From Lepas anatifera (Eukaryota > Arthropoda > Thecostraca > Lepadidae): a stretch of 64,000 bases of DNA. The stretch's first letter is position 1. Every line of letters starts with the position of its first letter. Shown here piece by piece: positions 32,301 to 43,296 of this stretch. Where the stretch lies: assembly GCA_034440635.1 (NCBI GenBank), contig JAOTON010000953.1, positions 310,001-374,000 of the forward strand, written 5' to 3'. Below the pieces are notes generated by a model. The model did not search any database. It had not been told where the DNA came from and was given only the letters and a program-made list of their open reading frames with translations. Both the position numbers and the translations under genes were made by a program.

Positions 32301-34882
32301 GGCAGTAACTGGTTGGCTTACGGGAAGCCCGCACGCCGTTACTCGCTATCACAATGTCGGTATTCGGAACAGCGTGATGGGCCCTGTGAAATTAGTGAGG
32401 GGGGGCAAACATACTCCGTCCTCCCACTCCAAAAGGGGAGGCCGCGTCCCCACATCCGCCGATTGCGTCAGAATGGAGCGATTCTCTGGCTATTCTGAGC
32501 TAGAATCGCTGGGTATGATACGTAACAAAGGTCCACCACGCGATAACAGCCCTGGACTAGCCATGGAGTTGTCAGCAGCAGGCGTCGCCTCCTATGGCGT
32601 GTGGACAGCCTAATTCACAGCAGGCGTCGGTTGCTGTGGCGTGTGGGCAGCCTGATTCACAGCAGCTGTAAGCTGTTTGGGGCCACAGAATCCGGTGACT
32701 TGGCCGTCGCAGGATGTCGGCCGGCGGAAATGGGATGAAACACACTTCCTGTCCTGGCTTGCTAACAGCTCGGACGAGACTGGGCCGAGGTCTGTGCTCT
32801 CTGATCTCATCACCTGCGGTGGCCGGTGGCGTCAGGACTCCCACGCTGACCGCTGGTCACTTGTCACGCGGCTGTCATCACTCGCCAAGGAAGACTGACA
32901 ACTTCTCAATCGCCTCCGCCAAGAAAGACTGAACATTTATCAAATATTGGCCAAGAAGGACTGACAGCTTCTCAAATCTCCTCGATCAAGAAGGACTGAC
33001 AACGTCTCAAATCTCCTCGGCCAAGAAAGACTGACAACTTCTCAATCTCCTCGGCCAAGAAAGACTGAAAAGTTCTCAAATCTCCTCGGCCAAAAGACTG
33101 ACAACTTAATCTCCTCGGCCAAGAAAGACTGAAAAGTTCTCAAATCTCCTCGGCCAAAAAGGCATGAAAACCTCTAAATTCTCTTCGGCCGAGAAAGACT
33201 GACAATTTCTCAAATCTCCTCGACCAAGAAGGACTAATATCTTCTTAAATTTCCTTCACCGAGAAAGACTGAAAATTTCCCAAATCTCATATTTTCAACG
33301 GACGGCACTGTTTTTGAATAGGAGCATCAGTTATCCTCAGTCAGTACCGTGCCGCGTATGACACCGCCCAGCATCGCTGCACTCATCGACCCTAACATGT
33401 CACTACACAAACACCTCGAATTTGATGCGTCACTAACAATTGACACACCTCGAATCGTTGCGACCCTGTCCGCTGTTTCTATCACAGCGGACCCGCCGTC
33501 CTTCACACTGGAGAGCAGCCAGTCACTTCCCAGCCGCACAGTTGCCACAGCGGGCCCAGCCGTGCCGTTGCCTCAGCAGGCCCAGCCGTGCAGTTGCCAC
33601 AGCGGCGCAACCAGGTCAATGTTGAGGCCGGGCTGGCGCGGCAGTCGCCAGCACAAGGTCACCCTCCCTCGTCGCGGAAACACGCCAGCGCTGGCGCGCA
33701 CTACCGGATACCGGATATAGCACACGAACGGCACCGGAACCAACGCACAGATCCGGAAACGCGACAGCCAGTCGTGGACTGCAAGGCGCTGCGAGCAAAA
33801 TGTTTGGTAGCTGATTGTATTTGGTAGCGAACCACGCCTTACGGCTGTCACATGTCAGCTGCGGCCAACGGTAGCATCGCTTTGGTGTAAATATGAAGGG
33901 AAGAATGGAAGTGTTTTTTCACCCGTCTGTTCAAATGTTAAAAACTCAGCCGAGGTCGGGTAGTTCCACAGGGTGCTGATCTCTCGTGTTATTGTTGATG
34001 ACTCTGTATAAACGGCATCTCGTGGCGGTTTACATTTTGCATTCCACCTTTTCCAATAGTCAGCCGCCGGAAGTTACACAGGCGGCGCGACTACAGACTA
34101 CCCCCTCTTCAGATATGATGTGGTCGAGGCCCGAGCTTGTCAATGGCCATCTGTATCCCAGATGGTTTTTTGTCTGTGGTGAGTAAGAATGTGCATGACA
34201 AAGCATTGGGTTAAACATGTCAATTTTCATTTGTCAAATTCAGTAGTTCAATCTCAGTTGTCAATTTTCAGATGCCTTTTCCAGAATGTTCAGTCAAGTA
34301 TCAGCGGAGGAAATGATGAAGTGCATGGAAGTCATCAGCCGCAACGATACCTGCGGATGATAAGTACTTAACAATTGCATGTCTCCCAAGGTGTAATGTT
34401 TTTCGTGAAAAACATGGTCTTCGGACAGCAAGCGATGACCGTCGCTAATCTATCGGGGAAAATATAATTGAGCTCTCAGATCAGCCCACATATGCGTCGT
34501 TACCTTAACTCTTTCGGTGCGCTTCTCATGTCCAAGTTATTATACCAGGTATATTACCCACTACCTTTGCTCGCAGCCCAATATTATTTTTTAAACAAAA
34601 ACTTATATGAAATGACAGAGGCAGAATTTTTTTACTGGAAGCTAGATAAAATTTACAAGCAAGAATGGCCCTCGACTTTGGAAGCATCATACAAATGTAT
34701 CGGTTTGAAGACGCAGTTATGCAGTCAAGCCCGTCACTAGGGACGGGGATGTTTTAAAATGACTGAGAGTGGCTAAATTTGAAACAACTTTAATATCGAC
34801 CATGATAAAAGGTGATAGCATTATATAAAGTGTGATGTAACCAGAGCCCAGGCACCTCCAAAGATATATAAAAAATAAATAA

Positions 34883-34922
<40 letters not shown>

Positions 34923-35326
34923 GCCCGTTCCTCACATGTCTCTAGAATATCAGGTTCAAAAAGTAGAGACTTAAAATCAGCAAGCTTCTCATCTCAAATT
35001 ATTTTCATGAAACCAAGGTTACAAACCCCCAGTCTCCAGAAAGTATTCCAACACAGGTATTGTCATCAGTTGGAGGGCAGCTGGGACCGACCTGTGGGGG
35101 AGCGTGGTGGCTGGTTCCACTGAGACGGCACAACACCATGCGCCTGGTGGTTCCTCTTCTTGATGGGCAGCGCCTTCGAGTGGAAGATGGGCACCAGAAT
35201 TGGCTCCTGCGCGTCAAAAGCCTCCTGGAAGTCACGATCGGGCTGCGCACGGGAGTGGGTGGAGAGGTCCAGAGGCTCTTCAGAACCCGACAGCTCTCCG
35301 CCCAGGTTGATGCGACGGTACTTCAT
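20225..35326 (-). CDS. Eip74EF: E74/ELF-type ETS-domain transcription factor, 7 coding exons
   Basis: Spliced exons (minus): 35092-35326, 28618-28848, 27234-27335, 23787-23900, 21461-21793, 21028-21220, 20225-20342. They sum to 1326 nt, exactly 441 codons plus stop, with every phase matching. Order of features: PLDLS (residues 18-22), the canonical CtBP co-repressor motif; a proline/leucine-rich region; [16 protein letters not shown] (~161-176), which as I recall is near-identical in Drosophila E74; a Gln/Tyr/His segment; a Ser/Pro region (~228-310); basic stretches HRQRRRRQR and KRKSR (~317-337), likely nuclear localisation; and the ETS domain (~344-423), from [11 protein letters not shown] to [17 protein letters not shown] with DNA-contact arginines ~400 and ~403. 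The tail IEIDC is also E74-like. In insects E74 is an early ecdysone-response regulator. The protein is short, so longer isoforms from upstream promoters are likely. ELF1/2/4-type naming would be the vertebrate equivalent. Confidence 0.9.
21028..21220 (-). CDS. Eip74EF: ETS gene exon 6 (most of the ETS domain)
   Basis: 193 nt: [20 protein letters not shown] to [13 protein letters not shown] plus AG of the second recognition arginine. Acceptor ctctccag, donor gtagga. It carries the invariant tryptophans (LWEF, IKWI, LWGR). Confidence 0.96.
21461..21793 (-). CDS. Eip74EF: ETS gene exon 5
   Basis: 333 nt: [20 protein letters not shown], a Ser/Pro/Leu-rich low-complexity region, then basic stretches before the ETS domain. 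Acceptor ctgtttcag, donor gtgagc; phase 1 on both sides. Confidence 0.88.
21794..22025 (-). repeat. ~44-bp repeats made of the ETS exon 5 acceptor
   Basis: About five degenerate units upstream of the exon 5 acceptor. On the minus strand the true site is gacggctctgtttcag; the copies read gacggctctgtttttag/CTGACTG or gacggctctgtttctgg/CTGACTC. The 3' splice site and its pyrimidine tract have been tandemly copied, as in COPB1. Confidence 0.8.
22026..23786 (-). other. ETS gene intron 4
   Basis: CpG-rich intron sequence, very GC-rich at about 22230-22760 and 23000-23400. It could be regulatory, but I see no coding signal or named motif. Confidence 0.5.
23787..23900 (-). CDS. Eip74EF: ETS gene exon 4
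   Basis: 114 nt, phase 1 on both sides: [18 protein letters not shown] to [10 protein letters not shown], a Gln/Tyr/His-rich spacer. Acceptor ctgttgcag, donor gtaagc. Confidence 0.82.
24140..24402. mobile_element. hAT-type MITE (CATAGGCGGA family), copy 1
   Basis: 263 bp, starting cataggcggacccagg and ending cccgatccgcctatg, so the termini are inverted. Flanks cctctcgc and cctctccc form an 8-bp target duplication with one mismatch, as hAT elements make. Relatives lie at 26006 and 62842. Inside intron 3 of the ETS gene. Confidence 0.75.
24403..27233 (-). other. ETS gene intron 3, remaining part
   Basis: Mixed sequence with GC-rich stretches at about 24840-25000 and 25400-25700 and one MITE fragment (26006-26200). 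No other coding exon was recognised. Confidence 0.4.
26006..26195. mobile_element. CATAGGCGGA-family MITE fragment, copy 2
   Basis: Begins cataggcggatcaag. It holds the motifs gtgccaaaacatatcaggtg and ccaccgatactcgtatcctg, which are the reverse complement order of cagtatcggtgcctcc ... ggcacccaactgataggttt in the copy near 62842. Its right end is unclear. Confidence 0.55.
27234..27335 (-). CDS. Eip74EF: ETS gene exon 3 (conserved E74 block)
   Basis: 102 nt, phase 1 on both sides, encoding [20 protein letters not shown] and DDVKPRL. This block is the best evidence for E74 orthology outside the ETS domain. Acceptor tgtcgcag, donor gtaagt. Confidence 0.9.
27336..28617 (-). other. ETS gene intron 2
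   Basis: No exon or repeat array recognised. Confidence 0.5.
28618..28848 (-). CDS. Eip74EF: ETS gene exon 2
   Basis: Residues ~79-156: [20 protein letters not shown] to SQLPGLT. Rich in proline, leucine, alanine and histidine. Acceptor cgttcgcag, donor gtacgc; phase 1 on both sides. Confidence 0.82.
30246..30502. repeat. 28-31-bp minisatellite
   Basis: About nine units of ccatcgcaggagcgtgagcc plus gacccata with or without ccg. High identity. In intron 1 of the ETS gene. Confidence 0.9.
32872..33290. repeat. ~36-40-bp minisatellite
   Basis: About eleven degenerate units around ctcggccaagaaagactgac, aacttctcaaatct. Confidence 0.85.
34885..34918. repeat. (TA)n microsatellite
   Basis: About 17 TA dinucleotides. 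Confidence 0.95.
35092..35326 (-). CDS. Eip74EF: ETS gene exon 1 (start, CtBP motif)
   Basis: 78 codons plus one base, beginning [18 protein letters not shown] then LDLS. It ends ACAG before the donor gtcggt, in phase 1 as exon 2 requires. Whether the mRNA starts here or an upstream exon is spliced in (weak cag before TCATG) is open. Assignment to this gene rests on phase, strand and order, so it is less certain than the later exons. Confidence 0.7.
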
Positions 35327-35720
35327 GACTGCACCGTGAGCTTCTTCACGGTACTTGTGGCAAGCACCTACGCCGAGACCAAGCCGTAACGCTTCGGCGC
35401 CGAAGCAGTGTTAACAGAGATTCACCAGTTCCTAGCACGTGCTCCGCTGGAGCGCGCCAAGAGTCACACAAGGGAGCCGAGAGCGATGGTATCCACCCTC
35501 GTCTGCGTCGTGCCGCACTCACTCGGCAGCGACCGTCAGCCGCGCCTACGCAGACACACGTGCCCACGTCGGCGCCGTCTAGCCGTGTCCAACAGCACCA
35601 ATACGTCCTACCACCTCGCCGCCCGCGCACTGCCAGCCGACTGGCGGGGCTGAGCCGTCGGGCGGCGGCGGTCGGCCGGCCTTCAACAGTTCAGCTGACG
35701 ACTGACGCACGCGACGCCAG
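35327..35720 (-). promoter_or_regulatory. Candidate promoter / 5' UTR of the ETS gene
   Basis: CpG-rich segment just upstream of the first ETS coding exon, falling off sharply into AT-rich sequence after about 35800. Position and composition suggest a promoter; no TATA box or initiator was identified with confidence. Confidence 0.35.
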
Positions 35721-38380
35721 GGGGCGCTCCGTGTCCCCTTCCGCACGGCCAATGGCTTGTAGTTCCTGTGGTCCCACTATGAGGCGGTTATGGGAGACTG
35801 CCCGAATGGAAATCTCTTGAACAAAATAAGTATTCCGCTGAGGCAGTCATAAGTCAACCAAAACTGTCGAACGGTTCCAAATATCGAGAACATGCATGAC
35901 TGATGAGTCATGGAAGGAAAACGAATCGGGTACAAAATAATTATGCCTGGACCGCGACTTACGAGGAATCCCCATATCTTGTCCACGATATGGGGATGGG
36001 CATGACAAACCAGGGGCGGCGGAAAGTTTTGGTCCAAGGAGGAGGGGAAACTTCAAAATCACTATCTTCGACTTGATAAAATGGGTAAACATTTAGCACC
36101 CGTACATGAATACTTACTCGCCTATTGTAAGTGTGAGGCAAGTCCTAGCAAAAGATGCAAAACCAAATTCAGAGTCGGATCTTTTGGCTTTCTTTATTTT
36201 GAATAATCTTAGGTGTAAAAAGCATTGCGAGTGCATTTGGTACGCATGTTCCCATAAAAGAACAGAAGATTTCAGGGAAAAATTCAAGTTCGGCAAATAA
36301 GCGAATAAAGAGTAGAAGAATGTTTCGTGGCATGGAAACACAAGAAATCAATGGTTATTACTGAAGTTTATTGGAAAAAAGGATGGAAGAAGAATCTTAA
36401 GTGGATGGTGGCCTACATTTAGACACAACAATAGTTTGTCGGCGAGATCTGAATAATTTTCCCAAGTTCAGATCTGATTCGGGCCGTTCAGAGGATAAAT
36501 TGACTAAAATGGAGAAAAAACCAGGGGCTTTTGAAGGAAGGTAGTTGATTTGAAGCAAATAGTAGCAGAAGAGCATCCTCTTTCTCTCTGTAAGGTTTGA
36601 AAATGCTGCTACTTTCCTTGAATACATCCCTTTTCACTCATATGTCTCATCCTTGTGCATTCATTACAGGCCTTGAGCACAACTTGATACATGACCTAAC
36701 AAATCTTGTGACTAAAATATGCTGTATTTAAGCGGATATTTTTCAATTGAAGAATAATACATTCATGAGCTAAAAAATTTTATTTCTAATACTAATTATG
36801 TGTGAAATAGATTGGCACTTTATGTCGGAGAAGCATAATGCACTGCAAAACCTTTACCTTCAGAAGCAAGACAGACAGATTCAATGTGCAACAGCTATTA
36901 CTTTTTCACTTGTTTGTTCTTGCACCTTCGGGCTTGCAAACGTAATTGATAGCGTGGGGATCCTCCCCGCAAGAAAACGGTTCGAGCTCAATCAAATTTA
37001 ATTTATAATATTTTACCGCCCTTCACATAATCCAAACAGCATTAATTGGCAGCCACAAGTACGAGTTGTAGCTGATGTACCAGTAGCATTGTGGGATCTA
37101 TGCAGGTCGGGAGATGTCCACCGATATTTTCAACAAATATGGAACAACTTTTTCTAAACGAAAGACTAGAGCACCTACCGCATATTGTCTTACAGTATCT
37201 TACACTGTTTACAGTCAATATGAGTTCTGAACCTCTCACGGATCCAAAACTGGAGTTGGGGGAGGGTGAACAGGGCCAATACTCTCGCCGGTTGGGGGAA
37301 GGAGCACGTTATGACTTCCTTGGGTAAGAGCGCTGTTCCCAGGAGTAGTTGGGAGCGAGACATATAAACTTGAGTAGTTGGTAGGAAGAAGTGATGTTGT
37401 CATGTGCTGAGTTATGTTGTCTCGATTTATACGGTCTGATCCACTTCATTTCAAATCTCGAGCTTTGTATTAATCAGCTCCTGTGCACTTTCATATTCCT
37501 TTGCTGCGCGCCTACCTAGAGTTATGCTGTACCGCAATGCGTTTCCTACAGTGAAACTGTACCGCAATGCGTTTCCTGAAGTGAGACTGTACCGCAATGC
37601 ATATCCTGTGGCCAGACTGTGCCGCCGAGCGCTCACTCGCTTTGGTAGAGCAGTCGTTTTAGCTACCATAGGGACGAGGCTGGATATCTTTTCTCGACCT
37701 ATGGGGGGGGGTTGGTCCTGGATGGTTTAACGCTGGCTCAGCAATACAAGCCCTATACAAAGCCTATCGGAGACCCAGAGTCCAAGGGAGACCTGACCCC
37801 CCAACCCCGTGAGATTTCCACCCATGGTTAGGGGGCGGGGGAGGGGGTGGGGTAAGTGAGCGTTTTCATCTGTAGGACCGTCCACGGAAAAGGCATCAGA
37901 TAGCATCTGGGCACACTCCTATATTCCTTCTATTGAGCCTCCTTTTCCTCTCCATTATATTCCATAATATATGATACAATACAAATATATCGCTTGAGAT
38001 CCAAGGCCCAACAAAACATTCAAAGATAAAGTGTCTAGGAAAAAATTGATTCCGCCATACAAGTTTCAAGTATCTGATACCAGTCCTCAGAACAGACAAC
38101 AACTGCTACTACTACTACGGACAACAGAGAACAAAAAAACTGTCAGAAAAGAAGCGGCTTCTCGCTTCGTTCGTCAACCACTTCTGACAAAATATCTCGT
38201 ACCCAGACGGTAATGCCATTTATTATATGCCTCCACCAACCTATGAACTTTTGCTACCCTCCCCACTACAAACGCTGAACAAATTGAAAATATTATCAAA
38301 TCATTGATCCCCGTGGTAGGTGGGTGAGACGACATAAGCACTCATATTCTTAGAGCTACATATAGAAGCTGACTAAATTA
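35721..38380. other. Intergenic, AT-rich
   Basis: No recognisable gene. A short triplicated 'gtaccgcaatgcgtttcct' block lies at 37530-37600. Small open frames only. Confidence 0.5.
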
Positions 38381-38389
38381 AGTTAATTA

Positions 38390-39450
38390 TATCTTTAATA
38401 TTTGTTTAGCATCTGAAATTTTTACAGATATACTTTTGGTGGATATAATTTTATCAATATTTAGATCAGGCGCAGAGGACAGTCTTACTAATTATCTTCC
38501 GATATCATTGCTACAATTTTTATAAATAATTGAGAAGATTTTTCACCAATACCTACTTGAATATTTAAATAATCTTAATATTCTATACGGTTTCCAAATT
38601 TGGTTCAGGAAACAACAAAGCTCTTACATGCCAATTGTTCATATTTGCGATACTGTAACTAAATCTTTAGAAAATAGCGGTATATCATATTGAATATTTC
38701 TTTAAAAAACCGAATTTATAGGAATACGAGGATTGCTATTACAAATTTGGGATCATATTTATCTAACAGGAAACAAGTTACCAAAATTTCTGAACATATT
38801 TCAAGTGTTGGCAAGGTTGTAATGGGTGTTCCACAGGGTTTCATTCTTGGCGTCTTTTGTTTATAATGTACGTCAATGGTCTTTACCATTTTTCTGATAA
38901 TGCTACATTTTATCACTTTGTAGACGATGCAACCATTTCAATTTCGACTAAAGTTTAAAACCATTACAAATAAAAGTCAATGAGTTTCTCTAAAAAATGA
39001 CCAAATGGTCAATGCTTACATTAGCCAAAATCGTGTCCCTACTAAACGTGGACCAAAACCCTAGATCCCTCACTACCATGAGCTATTTCGTCACTTTTCG
39101 AACTTCATATCCCCAGCAATACAATATGTGCTCAGCATTTCCACGTTCCATTGGCTACGACAGATTATAGACAATTTGCATTGTCATATTCAGTTCCAAA
39201 AGCTTGGAAATCAGATTATATGCCCTATTTTCCAGACATTAGCTAGGAATCAACATTGAAAGAAAAATTAAAAGCTCACATCACAAATAGGTTCATTGAA
39301 AACTATAAATTGCAACAGGAAGAAAACTACAAAATGGTCTTGATTCTCACAAGAGTATATTATGGAATGTTTCCAATTTTTGTCACTAAGTCACTTTGAA
39401 GCCATTTTGTCATTTTTTTATTTTTCCATTTTGCCTTTGTCACTTATCGT
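38390..39450 (+). pseudogene. Degenerate non-LTR retrotransposon (reverse transcriptase)
   Basis: Plus-strand frames with several stops and shifts give IIEKIFHQYLLEYLNNLNIL, YGFQIWFRKQQSS, GVPQGFILG and YVNGLYHFSDNATFYHF followed by VDD. These match reverse transcriptase motifs of jockey/CR1-like elements in the right order (GVPQGSILG, then YADD, here FVDD). AT-rich and inactive. Confidence 0.85.
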
Positions 39451-39753
39451 CAAGAACTCAGTGGTTTTTTAAATACCTAACCAGTAACACCCTAAAGGAT
39501 GATTCTGTTGTCTCCCTTGAATGCCACTAGTTTGCCTATTTTTTCGAGGGCGGCACGTGAAAATAAACTAACATTTATACTCTGTAGATTACGGGAGGCC
39601 TGATAGAATTCAGAATGGAGCGGGGAGTAGTGTGACCGTTCAACTTTTTGCTAACATATCCTGTCTTTTCCTAATGGAGTCGTCTTAGTAAGGTCAGTTA
39701 AAACAAACTTTGCATTCCTGAAGAGCATCAACCGATATTTTTGCCATTCATGC

Positions 39754-40105
39754 ACACCTGAGGAGCACCTCACACACCTGAGGAGCTCCCTGCACACCTG
39801 AGGAGCTCCTGCACACCTGAGGAGCTCCTCACACCTGAGGAGCTCCTGCACACCTGAGGGCTCCTCACACCTGAGGAGCTCCTCACACCTGAGGAGCTCC
39901 TGCACACCTGAGGAGCTCCTCACACACCTGAGGAGCTCCTGCACACCTGAGGAGCTCCACCCACATACACCCGAGGAGCTCCCCACAGCCCGAGGAGCTC
40001 CTAACACACCTGAGGAGCTCCCCACACACCCGGAAAGCTCCCCACACACCTGACAAGCTCCCCACACACCCGAGAAGCTCTGTACACAGCTGAGGAGCTA
40101 CGCAC
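39754..40105. repeat. 19-23-bp minisatellite with splice-like motif
   Basis: About 16 units of cacacctgaggagctcctg. On the minus strand each reads gctcctcag/GTGTGC, very like the exon 10 acceptor array of COPB1 (gtcctcag/GTGTGT). It borders the GC-rich block at 40106-40660. Confidence 0.88.
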
Positions 40106-40660
40106 GCCAGCTACCTGCCGTGCGGATGTGTACAAGACGGCTGCCTTCCGATGTGATGGATAGTGTTTGGCGACACAACGGGCGGGGGAGAGGGGGGGTG
40201 CACCGCCCCGATCCCCGTCGCGTCGCACCGGCACGGTGGGGATCACTACAGGCCGATGTCAAGGCCGAGTCGGCCCGTCGCAAGCCCGTCGTTCCAACCG
40301 CTGTCCAACCAAGTAGCAGCCGCAGCACCAACTGTGCCAAGGCTGAACGCGGCGTCCGTGTTCGCGACCGGTTCGGCTCTGTATCGCGCGGCTGTCGCGC
40401 CCGAGCCGGGCCAGCCCCAGGGGCCCCGGAGGGCGGCGCGGCGCGGCGGACTCGGTGGCCTGGCGGGGCCGTCGGCCGGCCGCTTGCAGCCGCGCCGGGG
40501 CGGCGTCGGCGGAGGCCGCTGTTGTTGGAAGTGACGTGACGGCTTCCTTCCTGAGCGCGCTGTGTTACGCTAGACGATGGGCGCGCTGCCACTAGCGGCG
40601 TCACGCCGCCCGCTGGGCCGTGATGGTGGCCCGCGCTCCCAGGTGCATGGTGCTGAGCAA
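40106..40660. promoter_or_regulatory. CpG-rich block, possible promoter or untranslated first exon
   Basis: Strongly GC- and CpG-rich island between AT-rich flanks, with open frames on both strands that I cannot assign. It may be an alternative 5' exon or promoter of the minus-strand ETS gene (candidate donor ggcag/gtagct near 40104), or an unrelated CpG island. Confidence 0.3.
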
Positions 40661-40744
40661 TGCACACTGTGGTTTTACAGCTGCTCCGCTATTGAAGAAC
40701 ATGATGAATTCCTGATGCAGTTTGGCAGTGCACCCTTGGACGGA

Positions 40745-41115
40745 TAAGGAAATTTCAGCGATGTTTCAGCACAGGGCTGAAGGGTGTACCTCATACCTCC
40801 GATTTTCTTTATATATTTTCGTGGGGTTATCGGGAGGCCAGAAGACGCATGTGATATTTTTTAGCTCGGTTGGTGAAACAGTTTAGTGAGTTATAGCCTC
40901 CGACAATTTTCACCTTGCTTGCGCAACAATGTTTTCTTAAGCCATTTCATCAAAATAAAATAAAGATAATTAGGTAAAATAATATACAAAAATGCTCTTC
41001 AGCGTGGATTTTAAAACTAGTAGCCGCACGTAAAAGAACACGTCTCAAAGCAATTATATAAAAAATGGGCAATGAGTCAAAGAATAAAAACTGTGGGGAT
41101 TAGTTTCTTAGTTAA
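40745..41115. repeat. Dispersed repeat, copy 2
   Basis: Related to 4165-4680: shares gagttatagcctcc, a caattttcacc stretch, gtggatttt and agaataaaaactgtgggg in order. Confidence 0.5.
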
Positions 41116-41296
41116 CAAGTAGCGGGATATATCGTAGATGCGCGCCGTTGACGCACCCCGCTCCTTACGGAGGGTATATTAGTCTGCACCTATGCCTCAG
41201 GCGCTGTGAAGCTCACCTGAAGAGGATTGTTGATGGAGCATAGGGGTGGGTATTGGCAAAATACAATCGTCTTTATCCCTTTATCAGTTCGGGCAT

Positions 41297-41512
41297 TGTG
41301 GGTGTGGGTGGCGCAGTGGGCTAGAGCACGCGTCTGGCTCGATCTCGTGACCTTTACAGTGAACCAAGGGTTGCGGGATCGACCCCGCCCAAAGGCAGGT
41401 TTAGGGGCGCCTTGCCCCAGCCTAGCTTATCACTATTCCCTAGGGCTCTCTGTAACCTCGTAGTTGGTGCGTCGGTGGACCGAAGAAACATTTTTGTCGT
41501 TGTTTACTCCCT
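41297..41512 (+). mobile_element. tRNA-derived SINE
   Basis: The head carries an A-box-like tggcgcagtgggctagagc and, about 60 bp on, a B-box-like gggttgcgggatcgacccc, so a tRNA-like RNA polymerase III promoter. A non-tRNA body and the tail gaccgaagaaacatttttgt follow. It does not fold into a clean tRNA, so a SINE fits better than a tRNA gene. Confidence 0.7.
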
Positions 41513-42187
41513 GCTTCAGTGATTGACATTACTGCTTTAAAGCTCCAAGCATGGAGAAGAGTTCAACCAGAAAATTCGTAAAAAATGAGTTCTTCAGCAT
41601 TTATACCCAAACTGATAACACCAAGAGAAACAACACGTCTCACAGGAGTGAGATTAAAGCCAAAACATGTTGATTTTTTATGGCAAATGCATAATAACTC
41701 ACATACAATAACCACCCATAAAAAAGACCAAACGCTCTCCCGCTAGTTACCCAGATGTTTCGTGAAGCACGTCAATACGTTTCGCGAAATGAGGCGAAAT
41801 TGAGTTATTCAAATGCTTCAAAGGGAGGGTGTCGGAGGGGCTAGGAAGTGTTTTCTTGTTTCAGGCGCTGGTAGGTCAGTGTTGAACTCTAATGAGCCAG
41901 CGGGTGTGCCAGGGTACACTTAGATAGATATAAATCCATGGTGCCTGATTTAGTTCAAATACCGCTAGATCTTAATTTCAAAGATGCTGTTTTTAACTTC
42001 GGAGCACAAAACAAAAAAAGCTTATCTCTCCCTCCTGTCGTCTGGCTCCAACATGATCATCATAGCGTTAGAAAACATAAATGTCCAAATATACTTTTAG
42101 CGAGGTATTTCAAACCCTTTATTCCTGCGATAGAGGGAAACCGAGTTCCACAGGGCACTCAGTAGCCCCACTGGCTATTGCCGTGTG

Positions 42188-42354
42188 TAGAAACTGTTGT
42201 TTGGGTGGTACATCGGCGTCTGTGTCGACACTGTTGTTTGGATGGTGCATCGGCATCCTCCGTGTGTCGACACTGTTGTTTGGGTGGTGCATCGGCACCT
42301 CTTGTGTCACACTGTTGTTTGGGCGGTGCATCGGCACCCTCCGTGTGTCGACAC
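42188..42354. repeat. ~41-bp minisatellite, left part
   Basis: Units around gtgtcgacactgttgtttgg, gtggtgcatcggcaccctcc. Separated from its right part by a transposon insertion. Confidence 0.88.
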
Positions 42355-43296
42355 CAGGGCTGCCAGTTTTTCGGCGGAAAAAGGCCAAACAGAGATAGAA
42401 AAAGGGGCCAAAAAGGATCAAATTTTATATTCACTAGAAGGGCCAACTAATAACCTCATAAACCATATTTGAGGCTAATACGACCGCTAACGGTAATCAC
42501 AAATCCACAGAAAAACGACAGAACACTCTTGATAATAATTGCTTGGGGTTAACGACACACCAACTGCCAGGGTCATACGGCATCGCTAACTCTCACCCTA
42601 ACCACTAAGTCACCCCTCCCCAGGGCACTATTGAATCACTTTTAAAACAAATTGTTGACAGCTTGATATTGACTCAAAACATCTGTTTGCACATTACCCA
42701 TTAAATAGAAAGCCAGGAGTGCCCTTCCAATTCCGCCTGTCCATCAAATAATTGTATCCACATAACCAGAAATTTTTAGCATCATCATTTATCTTGGCTG
42801 CACCACTCCCTGCTAACATTTAATATTATTCTGGCTTTTCCAACTGTGAATTTTTTGCTCTTGAACAGAGGTGGAAATAGGGCTTTGTTAAGTGGGGAAG
42901 GTGGAGCCTCAGAGGGTGCACTTTGCCATTAACTTTTCACCCAAAGGGCGCTTATAGTATTGCATTCTTCGCGTCCGGCTTTCGGTGGCCGTCATACCCG
43001 TGGATCGTGCTTTTAACATAGTTCTGTCCCTCCTCCCACCGCCACAATAGTATTTCTGCTGCTCTGTTGCTTTTTTGGTGTCAGAACATCTACTTCAAGA
43101 GCGAAAAAGGCCAAAGAAGCCATATTTATCCAAGGGATAAATAAGAAATAGCTTAGGTGGTGCCAGCTGCCAGAAAAAGGGTAAAAACTCCAGATTCCAA
43201 GGAAGGGCCAACCGAAAAAATCGCGGGGTCAAACACAAAAAAAGAGGCCAACCTCAAAAGATAATTGGCCACAAAATGGTCAACCTGGCAGCCCTG
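42355..43296. mobile_element. 942-bp non-autonomous hAT transposon inside a minisatellite
   Basis: Ends cagggctgcca and tggcagccctg are perfect inverted repeats. The perfect 8-bp duplication gtcgacac flanks it (42347-42354 and 43297-43304). The interior is AT-rich with no intact transposase. Confidence 0.88.

Larger units (their letters stand above)
28849..35091 (-). other. ETS gene intron 1 (6.2 kb)
   Basis: Large first intron containing two minisatellites (30246-30502, 32872-33290), a (TA)n tract and what look like small MITE remains, for example 29411-29575, bounded by aggcggacgccgg and tgcgtccgcc. Long open frames at 29344-30474 follow the minisatellite and are not genes. Confidence 0.5.

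Noticed and set aside
37630..37680. tRNA-like tttggtagagcagtcg
   Set aside because: A-box-like only; no B box or acceptor stem found downstream.
38031..38213. Small open frame before the non-LTR element as its ORF1
   Set aside because: No zinc knuckle or other ORF1 feature and too short to judge.
40120..40539. Overlapping plus-strand ORFs in the CpG-rich block
   Set aside because: GC-rich sequence lowers stop frequency in all frames; arginine/proline-rich translations with no family match.
41297..41390. tRNA gene
   Set aside because: A and B boxes are present but the stem-loops do not close cleanly and a SINE-like body follows.
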